Source: Sinorhizobium fredii NGR234 (GTDB lineage: Bacteria > Pseudomonadota > Alphaproteobacteria > Rhizobiales > Rhizobiaceae). Taken from it: a stretch of DNA of 64,000 bases. Where the stretch lies: positions 930,001 to 994,000 of the forward strand of contig NC_012587.1 in NCBI RefSeq assembly GCF_000018545.1, given 5' to 3'. The notes under the pieces are model-generated. The model was not told where the DNA came from. It saw nothing but the letters and a program-made list of their open reading frames with translations, and searched no databases. A program made the position numbers and the translations under genes. Below are positions 27,378-36,503 of the stretch, piece after piece (position 1 is the first letter of the stretch; each line of letters opens with the position of its first letter).

Positions 27378-29726
27378 TCAGAAGTAGTCCAGCTCTTCGA
27401 ATCTGGTCTCGCCCACATTGATGTCGCCCAGCGTACGGAAGCTGATGCGGGCACCAATCGACCAGTCGTTGGCGACCGTACTGTCCGTATCCCGCTCCGA
27501 CTTGTAGACGATCGAGAACAGGGTGTCCTGATCGTCATAGGTCAGTCCCAGGCCATGGCGGGTCACGACGCCTTCATTGATGTCATAGGTCACCGCGCCA
27601 AACACCGACCAAAAGTCGTGGAACCGATAAGCGGCTGCCGACTGGATCTCGTCCTGGTCGAACGCCGAGCCGTAGAGCGGCTGCGCCTCGATCCGCGTAT
27701 AGGTCAACGCCGCCTGCCATGTCAGGCCGAGATAGCCGACCGTCGCGTCAGCGCGGCGCAGGCTCAAGTCCTGTTCGTCCAGGCGGCCGGAAAGACTCGC
27801 CATCAAGCCGGAAGGAGCGTCGACGCCGAACATCGCCACATAATCGGACCGGTCGCTTTCCAGGCCCGAGTCTGCGCCGACCTTGACGAGATCGTCCGTC
27901 GCGAAGGAGTTGACGCCGCCGAGGTGGAACGATTGCCCCGCGATGGCGCGCAGGCCGTAGCCATTGTCGAAGCTGCCGGTGTAACGCACGCCGACATTGG
28001 CGCGTGTTCCGCCTTCGATACGGTCGAAGCCGGAGAATTTGTCACGATCGAAGAGGTTGGTGGCATCGAAGACGAAGCTCTGGGCATCTTCGTTCGGCAG
28101 TGCGCCGGCATATTGTTCGTTCGGCCGGGCGTAGAGCTGTGCGATCGGCTCCAGCACGTGGCTGCTCGTTTCACCGGCGAAAAGGATCGGATAGCGCGCC
28201 TCGAGACCCGCGGTGAGCATGCCCCGCGTCACTGCATCGCTGCTCGTGAACGCGCCGGTGTAGCCGATGGGGTCGTCCACATTGACGCCCACGGCATCGC
28301 CGCGCGCCGCAAGCAAAGGTGTCAGCGCCAGCCCGCCGGGCGCGATGAAGGTCCGTTTCCACTCGAGCTCGCCGGTCAGGCGGTGCGAACTGCCCTCGAG
28401 CCCGCGGAAGCGATCCACACCGAACACAGTGGTGTCGCGGTCCAGCCGGTTGCGCTTGACGTTCGTGAAGTTGAAGTCGGCGTTGAGCTCTCCGCCGAGG
28501 ACCGGCTCGGGCGCGGTGTAGGAATAGTCCAGGACCTGCGCGATCGGCTGCTGGTTTTCCGCGATGCTGTCCGGATCGGCGTCCTGGATGTCGAAATAGA
28601 AGGCGCGCAGGTCGAAATAGTTGCGCTTGCCGAGGCCGGACAGATAGGCCTGATTGACATAGGTGGTGCCGTCGAACGACGAAAGGTCGTAGGTCTTGGC
28701 GAAGTTGTTGTCCGATTGGACGAGAACGTTCCAGCCGAAGGTCCAGCGCGGATTGATCTCGAACCGGCCCTTGGATGCCACCATGCCGCGGGCGGTTTCT
28801 TGCGCGTCGACGGTTCCGGGCGTGAACTGATCCCTGTCCATCTGGCTGATGCCGGCCACGTTCAGCGTGTGCATGCCGTTGTGGAACCGCTGGCGGAACT
28901 CGCCTTCGAGCAGGAAGCCCTGGCGCGTCAAGCCGGTCGCGGTGACGGTCGCGTCCATATAGGGCGAGATCGCCCAGTAATAGGGGATACCGACGCCTGC
29001 GCCGAGCTTCTGCGCGTAGCGGAATGTCGGGAAGAGGAAGCCGCTCTTGCGCTTCACCGTGTGGTCGGGGATTTCCATCACCGGTATGTAGGCGATGGGT
29101 TTTCCGAACAGCTCGAAATAGGCGTGTTCCAGCCGAATCGTGCGTGTGCGTCCATTCTGAACGACCCGCTGCGCCTTGATGTGCCACAGCGAACGGTGCT
29201 CCGGCTTGGTCGAGCACGGCGTGCAGGCGGTATAGACGGCCTTGTTCAGGATGAACTCTTCGCCATTGCGCCGTTCGCCGCTTTCGGCTGCGAGCCGGGT
29301 CAGGTCGGTCGTCTCGATTCGCAACGCGGTGACGAAACCGTTGCCGAAATCATCGGTGACATCCATTTTGTCGGCATAGACGACATTGCCGCCCGGCTCG
29401 ATCAGCTGGACTTCCCCGGTCGCAAGGATGCGACCGCTCTTTTGATTGTAGTCGACCTGGCGGGCCACCATTTTGTAGCCGCCATATTCGATCTGCACGT
29501 TGCCGCGCACGGTGACGATTTCCGTGTCGCGGTTGTAGACCAGCTCGTTGGCGGTCAACAGGAGCTTCGCGTCAGCCGGGATGTTCGGCTGCAGCTCATC
29601 GATTCGGGTCGTGGTGTCCTGCGCCATGGCCGGCGCATGCATTCCGATGGCAAGCGCATGCAACGCCACGCCCGCAAGAAGGGCGGCGTTGGTAAGCTTC
29701 ACAGGTCCGCGGTTGCCTGCCGCCAC
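27378..29726 (-). CDS. lptD: LPS-assembly outer-membrane protein LptD
   Basis: Outer-membrane translocon that inserts lipopolysaccharide in the outer leaflet. 782 residues: signal peptide ending AMAQ near residue 35, an N-terminal OstA/LptA-like beta-jellyroll (about 60-160), and a C-terminal beta barrel ending ETRFEELDYF. A CTPC pair in the middle may form a disulfide. The start is GTG at 29726, fixed by AGGAGGAT just upstream inside lptG and by the TAGTG overlap with the lptG stop. The order lptF-lptG-lptD-surA puts the LPS exporter and its chaperone in one operon. Confidence 0.94.
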   Translation of the reverse strand: MAAGNRGPVKLTNAALLAGVALHALAIGMHAPAMAQDTTTRIDELQPNIPADAKLLLTANELVYNRDTEIVTVRGNVQIEYGGYKMVARQVDYNQKSGRILATGEVQLIEPGGNVVYADKMDVTDDFGNGFVTALRIETTDLTRLAAESGERRNGEEFILNKAVYTACTPCSTKPEHRSLWHIKAQRVVQNGRTRTIRLEHAYFELFGKPIAYIPVMEIPDHTVKRKSGFLFPTFRYAQKLGAGVGIPYYWAISPYMDATVTATGLTRQGFLLEGEFRQRFHNGMHTLNVAGISQMDRDQFTPGTVDAQETARGMVASKGRFEINPRWTFGWNVLVQSDNNFAKTYDLSSFDGTTYVNQAYLSGLGKRNYFDLRAFYFDIQDADPDSIAENQQPIAQVLDYSYTAPEPVLGGELNADFNFTNVKRNRLDRDTTVFGVDRFRGLEGSSHRLTGELEWKRTFIAPGGLALTPLLAARGDAVGVNVDDPIGYTGAFTSSDAVTRGMLTAGLEARYPILFAGETSSHVLEPIAQLYARPNEQYAGALPNEDAQSFVFDATNLFDRDKFSGFDRIEGGTRANVGVRYTGSFDNGYGLRAIAGQSFHLGGVNSFATDDLVKVGADSGLESDRSDYVAMFGVDAPSGLMASLSGRLDEQDLSLRRADATVGYLGLTWQAALTYTRIEAQPLYGSAFDQDEIQSAAAYRFHDFWSVFGAVTYDINEGVVTRHGLGLTYDDQDTLFSIVYKSERDTDSTVANDWSIGARISFRTLGDINVGETRFEELDYF

Positions 29727-30808
29727 TAGCCATCCTCCTGATGCAATAGAATCGTCGAGCCCAGCGCCATCGCTACAACAACTGGCAACCAGGCTGCAAC
29801 GAACGGAGGCACAATACCGCTGCTCCCGAATGCTTTGACAAGCACGGTGACGACATAAAGCACGAAGCCTGACAGGATGCCACCGAGAATTACCGAGCGT
29901 GATTGGTTGAACCGGCTAAATTTCAAAGAGACGCAAGCGGCGATCAAAGTCATTGCAACGAGAAGCAGCGGCAGCGACAGCAGCGAGTGAAGCTGCGTTT
30001 CCATGGCGTCGGTCGAGAAGCCGAAGGACCGGGCCACCTCGATTTTGTGCGGCAGGTCGAAAAACTGAATGGAATCAGCCTTCGCCAAGCGTTCCTGGAC
30101 AAAATCGGCCTTCAGATTCGTGCGAAGTTGTACCGTTTCCAGTCGTCGGGGCAGGCGTCCGTTGCCGCTTTCGGTGACCCCGTTAAGCAGCCAGTAACCA
30201 TCTTCGAGTTTCGCCGACTTCGCATCCTGCCTCAGGGTGATCGTTCCCTGTGGATCAAAGTGGATGACGGTGACGTTGATGAGCTCCGTGCCGCCGTTCT
30301 GGACGGAGCGGGCGCCAATGATCGTGTCCGTTCCGTCATAGATCTGTCTGAGCCACGGTATCGAACTGGATTGCGCCGAGCGGGAGGAGCCCCATTCCGC
30401 CTCCAGCGCCTCGGCCCGCTTCGTTCCCCAGGCGGCAAGCGGATTGAGCGCCACGACGGCGAGGACGCCGACAAGAAACGCGCCCAGCACGAAGGGCCGC
30501 AGGAACTGCCACACGGAAATGCCGGCGGCGCGGGTGACGACCAACTCGTAGCGTCGGTTGAGGGAAATCAGTGCCGCCATCGCGGAAAAGAGCGCCACGA
30601 AGGGAACCGTCTGTTGGAGGATCGTCGGGATTCGGAACGTCGTCATCAGCAGTGCGCCGCTCACCGTGTAGTGCGGCAGGGCCGACATACGGCTGGCGAG
30701 TTCGCTGAAATCGATGATGAAGATCAGCGCAAAGATGCCGACCAGGAACCAGAACGTCGTGACGATGTAACGCTTGAAGAAATAACGTCCGAGGGTGCTG
30801 AGGATCAT
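29726..30808 (-). CDS. lptG: LPS export ABC transporter permease LptG
   Basis: 360-residue inner-membrane permease of the LptB2FG complex that pulls LPS out of the membrane and onto the periplasmic bridge. YjgP/YjgQ family: N-terminal MILSTLGRYFFKRYIVTTF, a cluster of membrane helices, a periplasmic jellyroll in the middle and three C-terminal helices. The start overlaps the lptF stop by 4 bp (ATGA), and its own stop overlaps the lptD GTG by one base. The long open frame upstream of 30808 is lptF read in another frame. Confidence 0.93.
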   Translation of the reverse strand: MILSTLGRYFFKRYIVTTFWFLVGIFALIFIIDFSELASRMSALPHYTVSGALLMTTFRIPTILQQTVPFVALFSAMAALISLNRRYELVVTRAAGISVWQFLRPFVLGAFLVGVLAVVALNPLAAWGTKRAEALEAEWGSSRSAQSSSIPWLRQIYDGTDTIIGARSVQNGGTELINVTVIHFDPQGTITLRQDAKSAKLEDGYWLLNGVTESGNGRLPRRLETVQLRTNLKADFVQERLAKADSIQFFDLPHKIEVARSFGFSTDAMETQLHSLLSLPLLLVAMTLIAACVSLKFSRFNQSRSVILGGILSGFVLYVVTVLVKAFGSSGIVPPFVAAWLPVVVAMALGSTILLHQEDG

Positions 30809-31977
30809 GACGCCTGTTCTCCGTCGGCGCCGGCCGGCCGCACGAGCCGAAGCCGCAGCATGAGATCGGTGAGCTTTTCCTTCCAGGTCATGGGAATGTC
30901 GAGGCGGCGGTTGCTGGCGAGCTGGCGAATCGCCAAGGCGCCGGTCATCAAGGGCACCAGATACATGAGCGGTACGAACCAGATGGAATCTTCCGCACTG
31001 TTGCCGGCGTAGAAGGTCATCCAGCGGATAACGAGAGCCGCACCCACCGCGCTGATCGTCGGATGCACGCGCGCCTCCCGGTGCGAGCGGGCATCGCTGC
31101 TGACGACGAGTGCGATCAATCCGAAGAGCAGCGGGTAGGTCCACTCGGAGAGGCGGCGGTGCAGTTCTGCCGTGAAGGCCAATGGCGAGCGCTTGTAGGA
31201 CGGATCGTTCGGATCGGGATCAATGAGATAGAAGAGGTCTCGATCCTTGGCTCGGATAGTGGCCTCGCCCGCCGTTCTGGTCATGTCGGTGAGGTCGAAG
31301 GCATAGGAATCGAACTTGATGACGGAGACGCCGCCGTCCGGCAACTTGCGATGCACCTCGCCGTCCTTCATCACCAGCGCCGAGCGCTCCTCGTCGACCG
31401 CGCCCTCGCGTGCATAATAGACGAGCTCGAAATTCGGGTTGCGCGAATCGGCGACGAAGATGCCATGCAGAACGCCGCCGCTGCGTCGGGCGGCGACCTG
31501 CACGTAAAGCCCGTCGGTGATCCTCCGGAAGGCGTTTTCCTGCACGACGGAGGAAAGCAGGTCGGCATGCGCCGTCGCAATCATCTTGCGCACTGCAACA
31601 CGCGAATAGGGCTCGACGAAGTTGTCGATGACAAAGGATAGGACGCTCAGCCCGACAGCGAGATAAATCACCGGCCGGATGACCGACATGCGCGAGCTGC
31701 CGGCTGCGTTGAGCACCGTCAGTTCCGAATCCGTGTTCATCACGCTCAGCGTCTGGGTGACGCCGATCAGCAGCGCGAAGGGCAGTATGATCGGAACGAC
31801 CGAAGGCAGGATCAGTGTCGCAAGCTTGAGGAAGGCGAAGATCGACTGGCCGCTGTCCGTGACGAGGTTGACGTTGCTCAGCGCCTGGGTGGTCCAGACG
31901 ATACCGAGCAGCGGCAGGAGCGTTGCCAGGAACATGATCGTGGCGCGCCGGAAGATGTAGCGTTCGATCAGCTTCAT
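30805..31977 (-). CDS. lptF: LPS export ABC transporter permease LptF
   Basis: 390-residue partner of LptG, beginning MKLIERYIFRRATIMFLATLLPLLG, with the same layout of six membrane segments around a periplasmic domain. It is the first gene of lptF-lptG-lptD-surA-pdxA-rsmA. A divergent region of 310 bp separates it from pepA and must hold the operon's promoter. The ATPase LptB is not in the window. Confidence 0.93.
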   Translation of the reverse strand: MKLIERYIFRRATIMFLATLLPLLGIVWTTQALSNVNLVTDSGQSIFAFLKLATLILPSVVPIILPFALLIGVTQTLSVMNTDSELTVLNAAGSSRMSVIRPVIYLAVGLSVLSFVIDNFVEPYSRVAVRKMIATAHADLLSSVVQENAFRRITDGLYVQVAARRSGGVLHGIFVADSRNPNFELVYYAREGAVDEERSALVMKDGEVHRKLPDGGVSVIKFDSYAFDLTDMTRTAGEATIRAKDRDLFYLIDPDPNDPSYKRSPLAFTAELHRRLSEWTYPLLFGLIALVVSSDARSHREARVHPTISAVGAALVIRWMTFYAGNSAEDSIWFVPLMYLVPLMTGALAIRQLASNRRLDIPMTWKEKLTDLMLRLRLVRPAGADGEQAS

Positions 31978-32287
31978 ACCCGTTTCCGACCTAAATCCTG
32001 CTCTTCATTCAAGCCGCCCATGCGTATACGGGCCTCGTATTCGCGGGTCGGCCGAACCGGTCTCCGTTTCCTGCATCGAAACTCAGAGTCTCGAACAACA
32101 GGGATAATATAAGGCGAAGAACTGCGGTTAACCGCATGTAAACATGTGCGGGCATCTTGCCAAGCGTCTCAAAAGCGAGAAGGGTGCACGCCACGGTTTT
32201 GAACATGGCCGACGTCGCGAATGTCCGCCACTGTAGCCGTCCGGTAACAGCCAGACCGAAGCTCACCAGAAATCTCCGGAGTTCTTT
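31978..32287. other. Divergent promoter region lptF / pepA
   Basis: 310 bp without a gene, serving both the lpt operon (minus) and pepA (plus). It contains a perfect 14-bp palindrome listed separately. The same lptF-divergent-pepA arrangement is common in proteobacteria. Confidence 0.6.
32123..32136. promoter_or_regulatory. Palindrome in the lptF/pepA promoter region
   Basis: TGCGGTTAACCGCA, a perfect 14-bp palindrome without spacer, 146 bp upstream of lptF and 152 bp upstream of pepA. It is a plausible operator for a dimeric regulator of one or both operons; no matching regulator is in the window. Confidence 0.45.
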
Positions 32288-33781
32288 ATGCCGATGAAGT
32301 TCGAGTTCACGTTCAGCAAATCCCACCGCCCGGCGGGGGGCTCGGCAGTCCTCCTGCAGGTCGCGGGTGCGAAAGAACCGGCTGGTGTCGCCGTCGTCGA
32401 TCCCGAGGGCGTCCTGCCGAAGGCGGCGAAGATCGGCAAGTTCAGCGGCAAGGCGCTGTCGTCCCTCGACATCGTTGCGCCACACGGTTCGCCGGCGGAC
32501 CGGATCATCCTTCTCGGCCTTGGTGACGCGGCGGCCCTGACGAGCCATGATTGGCTGAAGGCCGGCGGTGCCGCGGCGGCGAAGCTCCGTTCCGCCGACA
32601 AGGCGACGATCTTCCTCGATGCACCGGGCGTTGACGTCACCGGCAAGGCGGCCGCCGACTTCGCGCTCGGCATGGAAATGAACGCCTATGCGTTCGACAG
32701 CTACAAGACGCGCAAGTCCGACGACGAATCGAAGTCCGCTCAGAAAGTCGTGAAGGTCACGATCGTCACCGGCATGGTCATTGCGGCCAAGAAGGCGTTC
32801 GCCACCGTCCAGTCGATCGGCGAGGGTGTCTTCCTGGCGCGCGACCTCGTCAACGAGCCCGCCAATGTGCTCGGTCCGGTGGAGTTTGCGGCGCGCGCCA
32901 AGGAGTTGGAGAAGCTCGGCGTCGAGGTCGAGACCCTGACCGAGCGGGAAATGAAGAAGCTCGGAATGGGCGCGCTGCTCGGCGTCGCCCAGGGATCGTC
33001 CCGCCCGCCGCGCCTCGTCGTGATGCAATGGAAGGGCGGCAAGGCGAAGGACAAGCCGCTCGCCTTCATCGGCAAGGGCGTCGTGTTCGACACGGGCGGC
33101 ATCTCGATCAAGCCCGCTTCCGGCATGGAGGAAATGAAGGGGGACATGGGCGGTGCGGCCGCCGTGACCGGTCTCATGCATGTGCTGGCGGCCCGCAAGG
33201 CCAGCGTCAATGCCGTCGGCATCATAGGGCTCGTCGAGAACATGCCGGACGGCAGCGCGCAGCGTCCCGGCGATATCGTGACGTCGATGTCCGGCCAGAC
33301 GATCGAGGTGATCAACACGGATGCCGAGGGCAGGCTCGTGCTCTGCGACGCGCTCTGGTATTGCAACGATCGCTTCAAGCCGAAGGCGATGATCGATCTG
33401 GCGACGCTGACCGGCGCGATCATGGTGGCGCTCAGCAATCATTATGCCGGCCTGTTTTCGAACGACGATCGCCTCGCCGAGCAGTTGCTGAAGGCCGGCA
33501 CGACGACGCACGAGCGCCTGTGGCGCATGCCGCTCGGCAAGGAATACGACAAGATGATCGACAGCAAGTTTGCCGACATGAAGAACACCGGCGGGCGGCA
33601 CGGCGGCTCGGTGACGGCGGCGCAGTTCCTGAAGCGTTTCGTCAAGGATACGCCATGGGCGCATCTCGACATCGCCGGTACGGCCATGGGATCGCCGACC
33701 GATGAAATCAACCAGTCCTGGGGCTCCGGCTTCGGCGTGCGCCTCCTCGACGAGCTGGTCCGGGCAAACTACGAATCCTGA
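32288..33781 (+). CDS. pepA: Leucyl aminopeptidase (M17)
   Basis: 497-residue cytosolic two-metal aminopeptidase that removes N-terminal residues from peptides. The signature NTDAEGRL is at 343-350, preceded by the metal/catalytic Lys region [15 protein letters not shown]. It is full length, with an N-terminal macro-like domain. Two ATGs (32288, 32294) are possible and differ by two residues. holC follows after 21 bp; the pepA-holC pairing is widespread. Confidence 0.95.
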   Translation: MPMKFEFTFSKSHRPAGGSAVLLQVAGAKEPAGVAVVDPEGVLPKAAKIGKFSGKALSSLDIVAPHGSPADRIILLGLGDAAALTSHDWLKAGGAAAAKLRSADKATIFLDAPGVDVTGKAAADFALGMEMNAYAFDSYKTRKSDDESKSAQKVVKVTIVTGMVIAAKKAFATVQSIGEGVFLARDLVNEPANVLGPVEFAARAKELEKLGVEVETLTEREMKKLGMGALLGVAQGSSRPPRLVVMQWKGGKAKDKPLAFIGKGVVFDTGGISIKPASGMEEMKGDMGGAAAVTGLMHVLAARKASVNAVGIIGLVENMPDGSAQRPGDIVTSMSGQTIEVINTDAEGRLVLCDALWYCNDRFKPKAMIDLATLTGAIMVALSNHYAGLFSNDDRLAEQLLKAGTTTHERLWRMPLGKEYDKMIDSKFADMKNTGGRHGGSVTAAQFLKRFVKDTPWAHLDIAGTAMGSPTDEINQSWGSGFGVRLLDELVRANYES

Positions 33782-33802
33782 TGGTGTCCGGGAGAGATCG
33801 GC

Positions 33803-34252
33803 ATGACCGAAATCCTTTTCTACCACCTGACGGAATCGAAACTCGAGGACGCCCTGCCGCCGCTGCTGGACAAGAGCATCGAGCGCGGCTGGCGGGTGGT
33901 GGTGCAGACGGCCGACGCGGAAAGGCGCGACGCGCTCGACACGCATCTTTGGATCTATCGCGACGACAGCTTCCTGCCGCACGGGACGGATGCGGGCGAG
34001 TTCGCCGCCGAGCAGCCGATCCTGATCGTCGCCGGTGATGGCAATCAGAACGGGGCGACCGTGCGCTTCCTCGTCGACGGCGCAGAGCCTCCACCGCTCT
34101 CCGATTACGAGCGGGTCGTCTTCATGTTCGACGGCTACGACCAGCAACAGCTCGAGTCGGCGCGCGGCCAGTGGAAGCGGCTGAAGGGGGAGGGACACGA
34201 CCTCACCTATTGGCAGCAGAACCGCGACGGCCGGTGGGAGAAGAAGGCTTGA
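33803..34252 (+). CDS. holC: DNA polymerase III chi subunit
   Basis: 149 residues, beginning MTEILFYHLTESKLEDALPPLLDKS, with the chi-fold pattern: KSIERGWRVVVQTADAERRD, HLWIYRDDSFLPHG and the C-terminal QWKRLKGEGHDLTYWQQ. Chi links the clamp loader to single-stranded DNA-binding protein. It is adjacent to pepA, as in many proteobacteria. A palindromic repeat follows its stop by 20 bp and may end the transcript. Confidence 0.92.
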   Translation: MTEILFYHLTESKLEDALPPLLDKSIERGWRVVVQTADAERRDALDTHLWIYRDDSFLPHGTDAGEFAAEQPILIVAGDGNQNGATVRFLVDGAEPPPLSDYERVVFMFDGYDQQQLESARGQWKRLKGEGHDLTYWQQNRDGRWEKKA

Positions 34253-34272
34253 TCCATGTCAGGCCGAGATAA

Positions 34273-34437
34273 CCCTCCCCAACCCCTCCCCACAAGGGCC
34301 TACAAGGGCGAGGGGCTTTGGTGCCCGCCGTACCGTCGTGCCCCCATCAGCCTCTGAGGCTGGCGCAAACGGTGAGATAAGGGGAGAAGGCGCGGCCCGG
34401 TAAGTCCCTCCCCCTTGTGGGGAGGGGTTGGGGAGGG
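34273..34437. repeat. Long palindromic element after holC
   Basis: Two 26-bp arms, 34273-34298 (pyrimidine-rich, ending CACAAGGG) and the exact reverse complement at 34412-34437, separated by 113 bp. The arms contain tandem C3-4TC4 units. This is a typical rhizobial intergenic palindrome of a different sequence class from the one at 10.8 kb. It lies between the convergent holC and sugar dehydrogenase genes. Confidence 0.85.
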
Positions 34438-34489
34438 GTGAACAAGGTCGCCAATCAGCGGCCATGGCAAAGCAAGCTGCAGCCGGCCA

Positions 34490-35416
34490 TCAGTCGTAAA
34501 ATACTTCCACGAACTTCCGCCGGCCGAGCATGAAGGCATCGGCGACGTGCCGGAGCGGCGATAGATCCACGTCCGACCTGCCTTCCTTGATGATCTCGGC
34601 GAAACGCCGGTAGAGCATCGGATATTCCTGTTCCGGCTCGTCGTGGGCAATCTTGCCGTTGACGGAAAGCTTGGCGCCGCCTTCGGAAAGGATCATCTCG
34701 CCGGCCTCGGTCTCGGCAACGATATCCCAGCTCTGCTTGCCCGTCTGGCGCCAATCGAACTCGGCCGAAACGTCGAGCTTCTGGGCATCGCTGAAGGCGA
34801 TCGAGGCGGCGATCGGCGCGTCGCGGTTTTCGGGAAATTCGAGCGTGGCCGAGGTGATGAAGATCGGCCGCGGCAGGATATGGGTGATGATCGACAGGGC
34901 GTTGATCCCCGGGTCGAAGACACCGAGCCCGCCGGCAGCCCAGATCCATTCCTGGTTCGGATGCCAGTGCCGGACATCCTCCTTCCAGATGATCTTGACG
35001 TTGCGGATCGTCGTCGAAGCAAGAAAGGCCTTGGCGGCTTCGACCGCCGGCGCATAGCGGGAATGCCAACTCGCGAAAAGCGAAAGCCCTTTCGCCTCGG
35101 CCAGCGCCTGAAGGTCCGCCACCTCGCTCAAGGTCGCGCCCGGCGGCTTCTCGAGAAAGACGTGCTTGCCGGCCTCGAGCGCGGTGCGGGCCGCTTCATA
35201 GCGGTATTGCGGCGGCATGCAGAGGGAAACCGCCTCGATCGACGATACCGCGTCGAGCATCGCTTCGATCGACTTGAAATTGTCGATGCCATCGACCGTT
35301 CCATGGCGGCTCGCCGCGGCGACCAGTTGATAGTCGGCATTCTTGGCAAGCGCCGGCAGATGCTGATCGCGCACGATCTTTCCGACGCCGACAATGGCAA
35401 TTCGAATGGGAGACAT
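34490..35416 (-). CDS. Gfo/Idh/MocA oxidoreductase, L-arabinose/D-galactose 1-dehydrogenase type
   Basis: 308 residues with an N-terminal Rossmann domain (AIVGVGKIVRDQHLPAL), the family EKPP motif in HVFLEKPPGATLSEV and a C-terminal domain with KEDVRHWHPNQEWIW and GGLGVFDPGINALSI. These segments closely resemble, from memory, the Azospirillum L-arabinose 1-dehydrogenase and Pseudomonas D-galactose 1-dehydrogenase, so it probably oxidises aldoses to lactones. No other pathway gene is adjacent. It is divergent from a GNAT gene across 191 bp. Confidence 0.85.
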   Translation of the reverse strand: MSPIRIAIVGVGKIVRDQHLPALAKNADYQLVAAASRHGTVDGIDNFKSIEAMLDAVSSIEAVSLCMPPQYRYEAARTALEAGKHVFLEKPPGATLSEVADLQALAEAKGLSLFASWHSRYAPAVEAAKAFLASTTIRNVKIIWKEDVRHWHPNQEWIWAAGGLGVFDPGINALSIITHILPRPIFITSATLEFPENRDAPIAASIAFSDAQKLDVSAEFDWRQTGKQSWDIVAETEAGEMILSEGGAKLSVNGKIAHDEPEQEYPMLYRRFAEIIKEGRSDVDLSPLRHVADAFMLGRRKFVEVFYD

Positions 35417-35607
35417 GGGTGCTTCGCTCTTAATTAGTATGACTTATTATCGCCCCTTTTAGCAGATCGGGGGCAGTGGGCAAGCGGAGTTCCGTCTTGA
35501 AACAAGCTGGCACCTCAGGTCACAACTTGCAAACAAATCTGTTATGCCTTCGGTCAGACGGCCGACGGTTTCGCTTTGCTCATCACGAGGACAGTCGAGG
35601 ATTTGCC

Positions 35608-36447
35608 ATGCCGATCATCCGCCGCGCGACGCGCGCCGAGCTTGACACGATCATCGACTGGGCGGCGAGGGAGGGATGGAATCCCGGTCTTGAAGACGCC
35701 AATGCGTTCTGGTCCGCCGATCCGGAAGGCTATTGGGTTGCGACCGAAGAGGAAAACCTGGCGGCAGCCATCTCCCTTGTGCGCTACGGCAGCCAGTATG
35801 CCTTTCTCGGCCTTTATATCGCCGATCCGGCCTTTCGGGGCAGGGGTATCGGCTTTGCTCTCTGGAAGCAGGCCATCGCCAGCGCGGACGGCCGTGTCAT
35901 CGGCCTCGACGGGGTGGTGGCCCAGCAGGACAACTATCGAAAGTCGGGCTTTGTCTGGTCGCACGCGAACGTCCGCTATGGCGCGGCCGTCGATGTGTCA
36001 GAGCCGCCGGGCACCCAGCTCGTCGACGCGGCCCCGGTGCACCTCGCGGCCCTGACCGATTATGACCGCCGCTTCAATCCGGCCCGCCGCGACGCCTTTC
36101 TGCACGAATGGACGAAGCAGTTGCCGACACGCCGAAGCGTCCTTCTCTTAAGGGACGGCGCGATCACCGGCTATGGGACGATTCGCGCCTGCCGCGAAGG
36201 CTTCAAGATCGGCCCGCTGTTTGCCGACAACGAGACAGGTGCCGACGTCATTTTCCGAAAGCTGGCGGCAGGCGCGACAGGGGCGCGGATCTATCTCGAC
36301 ATTCCCGAGCCGAATGCCTCGGCGCGGGCGCTTTGCGACCGCTACAACATGAAGCCGGTGTTCGAGACGGCGCGGATGTACAGGGGACTGGCGCCGGACC
36401 TGCCGCTTGCGCGGATTTACGGAATCACCACGTTCGAACTCGGCTGA
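35608..36447 (+). CDS. GNAT-family N-acetyltransferase
   Basis: 279-residue protein with an N-terminal GNAT fold (IIRRATRAELDTIIDWAARE, acetyl-CoA loop IADPAFRGRGIGFALWKQA at about 85-103) and a C-terminal half resembling a second, degenerate GNAT domain that ends LPLARIYGITTFELG. ATG at 35608 with GAGG about 8 nt upstream is preferred over earlier in-frame codons. The acceptor is unknown. It stands alone between divergent and convergent neighbours. Confidence 0.85.
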   Translation: MPIIRRATRAELDTIIDWAAREGWNPGLEDANAFWSADPEGYWVATEEENLAAAISLVRYGSQYAFLGLYIADPAFRGRGIGFALWKQAIASADGRVIGLDGVVAQQDNYRKSGFVWSHANVRYGAAVDVSEPPGTQLVDAAPVHLAALTDYDRRFNPARRDAFLHEWTKQLPTRRSVLLLRDGAITGYGTIRACREGFKIGPLFADNETGADVIFRKLAAGATGARIYLDIPEPNASARALCDRYNMKPVFETARMYRGLAPDLPLARIYGITTFELG

Positions 36448-36503
36448 TTTCGCCGTGAACCATCCGCCGTCTCCTGAAGGAGACGCCGAAGCGCGCCTGC
36501 CAG

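Noticed and set aside
27327..29729. 800-codon open frame on the plus strand opposite lptD
   Set aside because: It mirrors lptD exactly; such long antisense frames are common at high GC. It has no domain, and lptD is certain.
32009..34198. 729-codon minus-strand frame opposite pepA and holC
   Set aside because: Shadow of pepA; the sequence is Arg/Asp/His-rich with no motifs.
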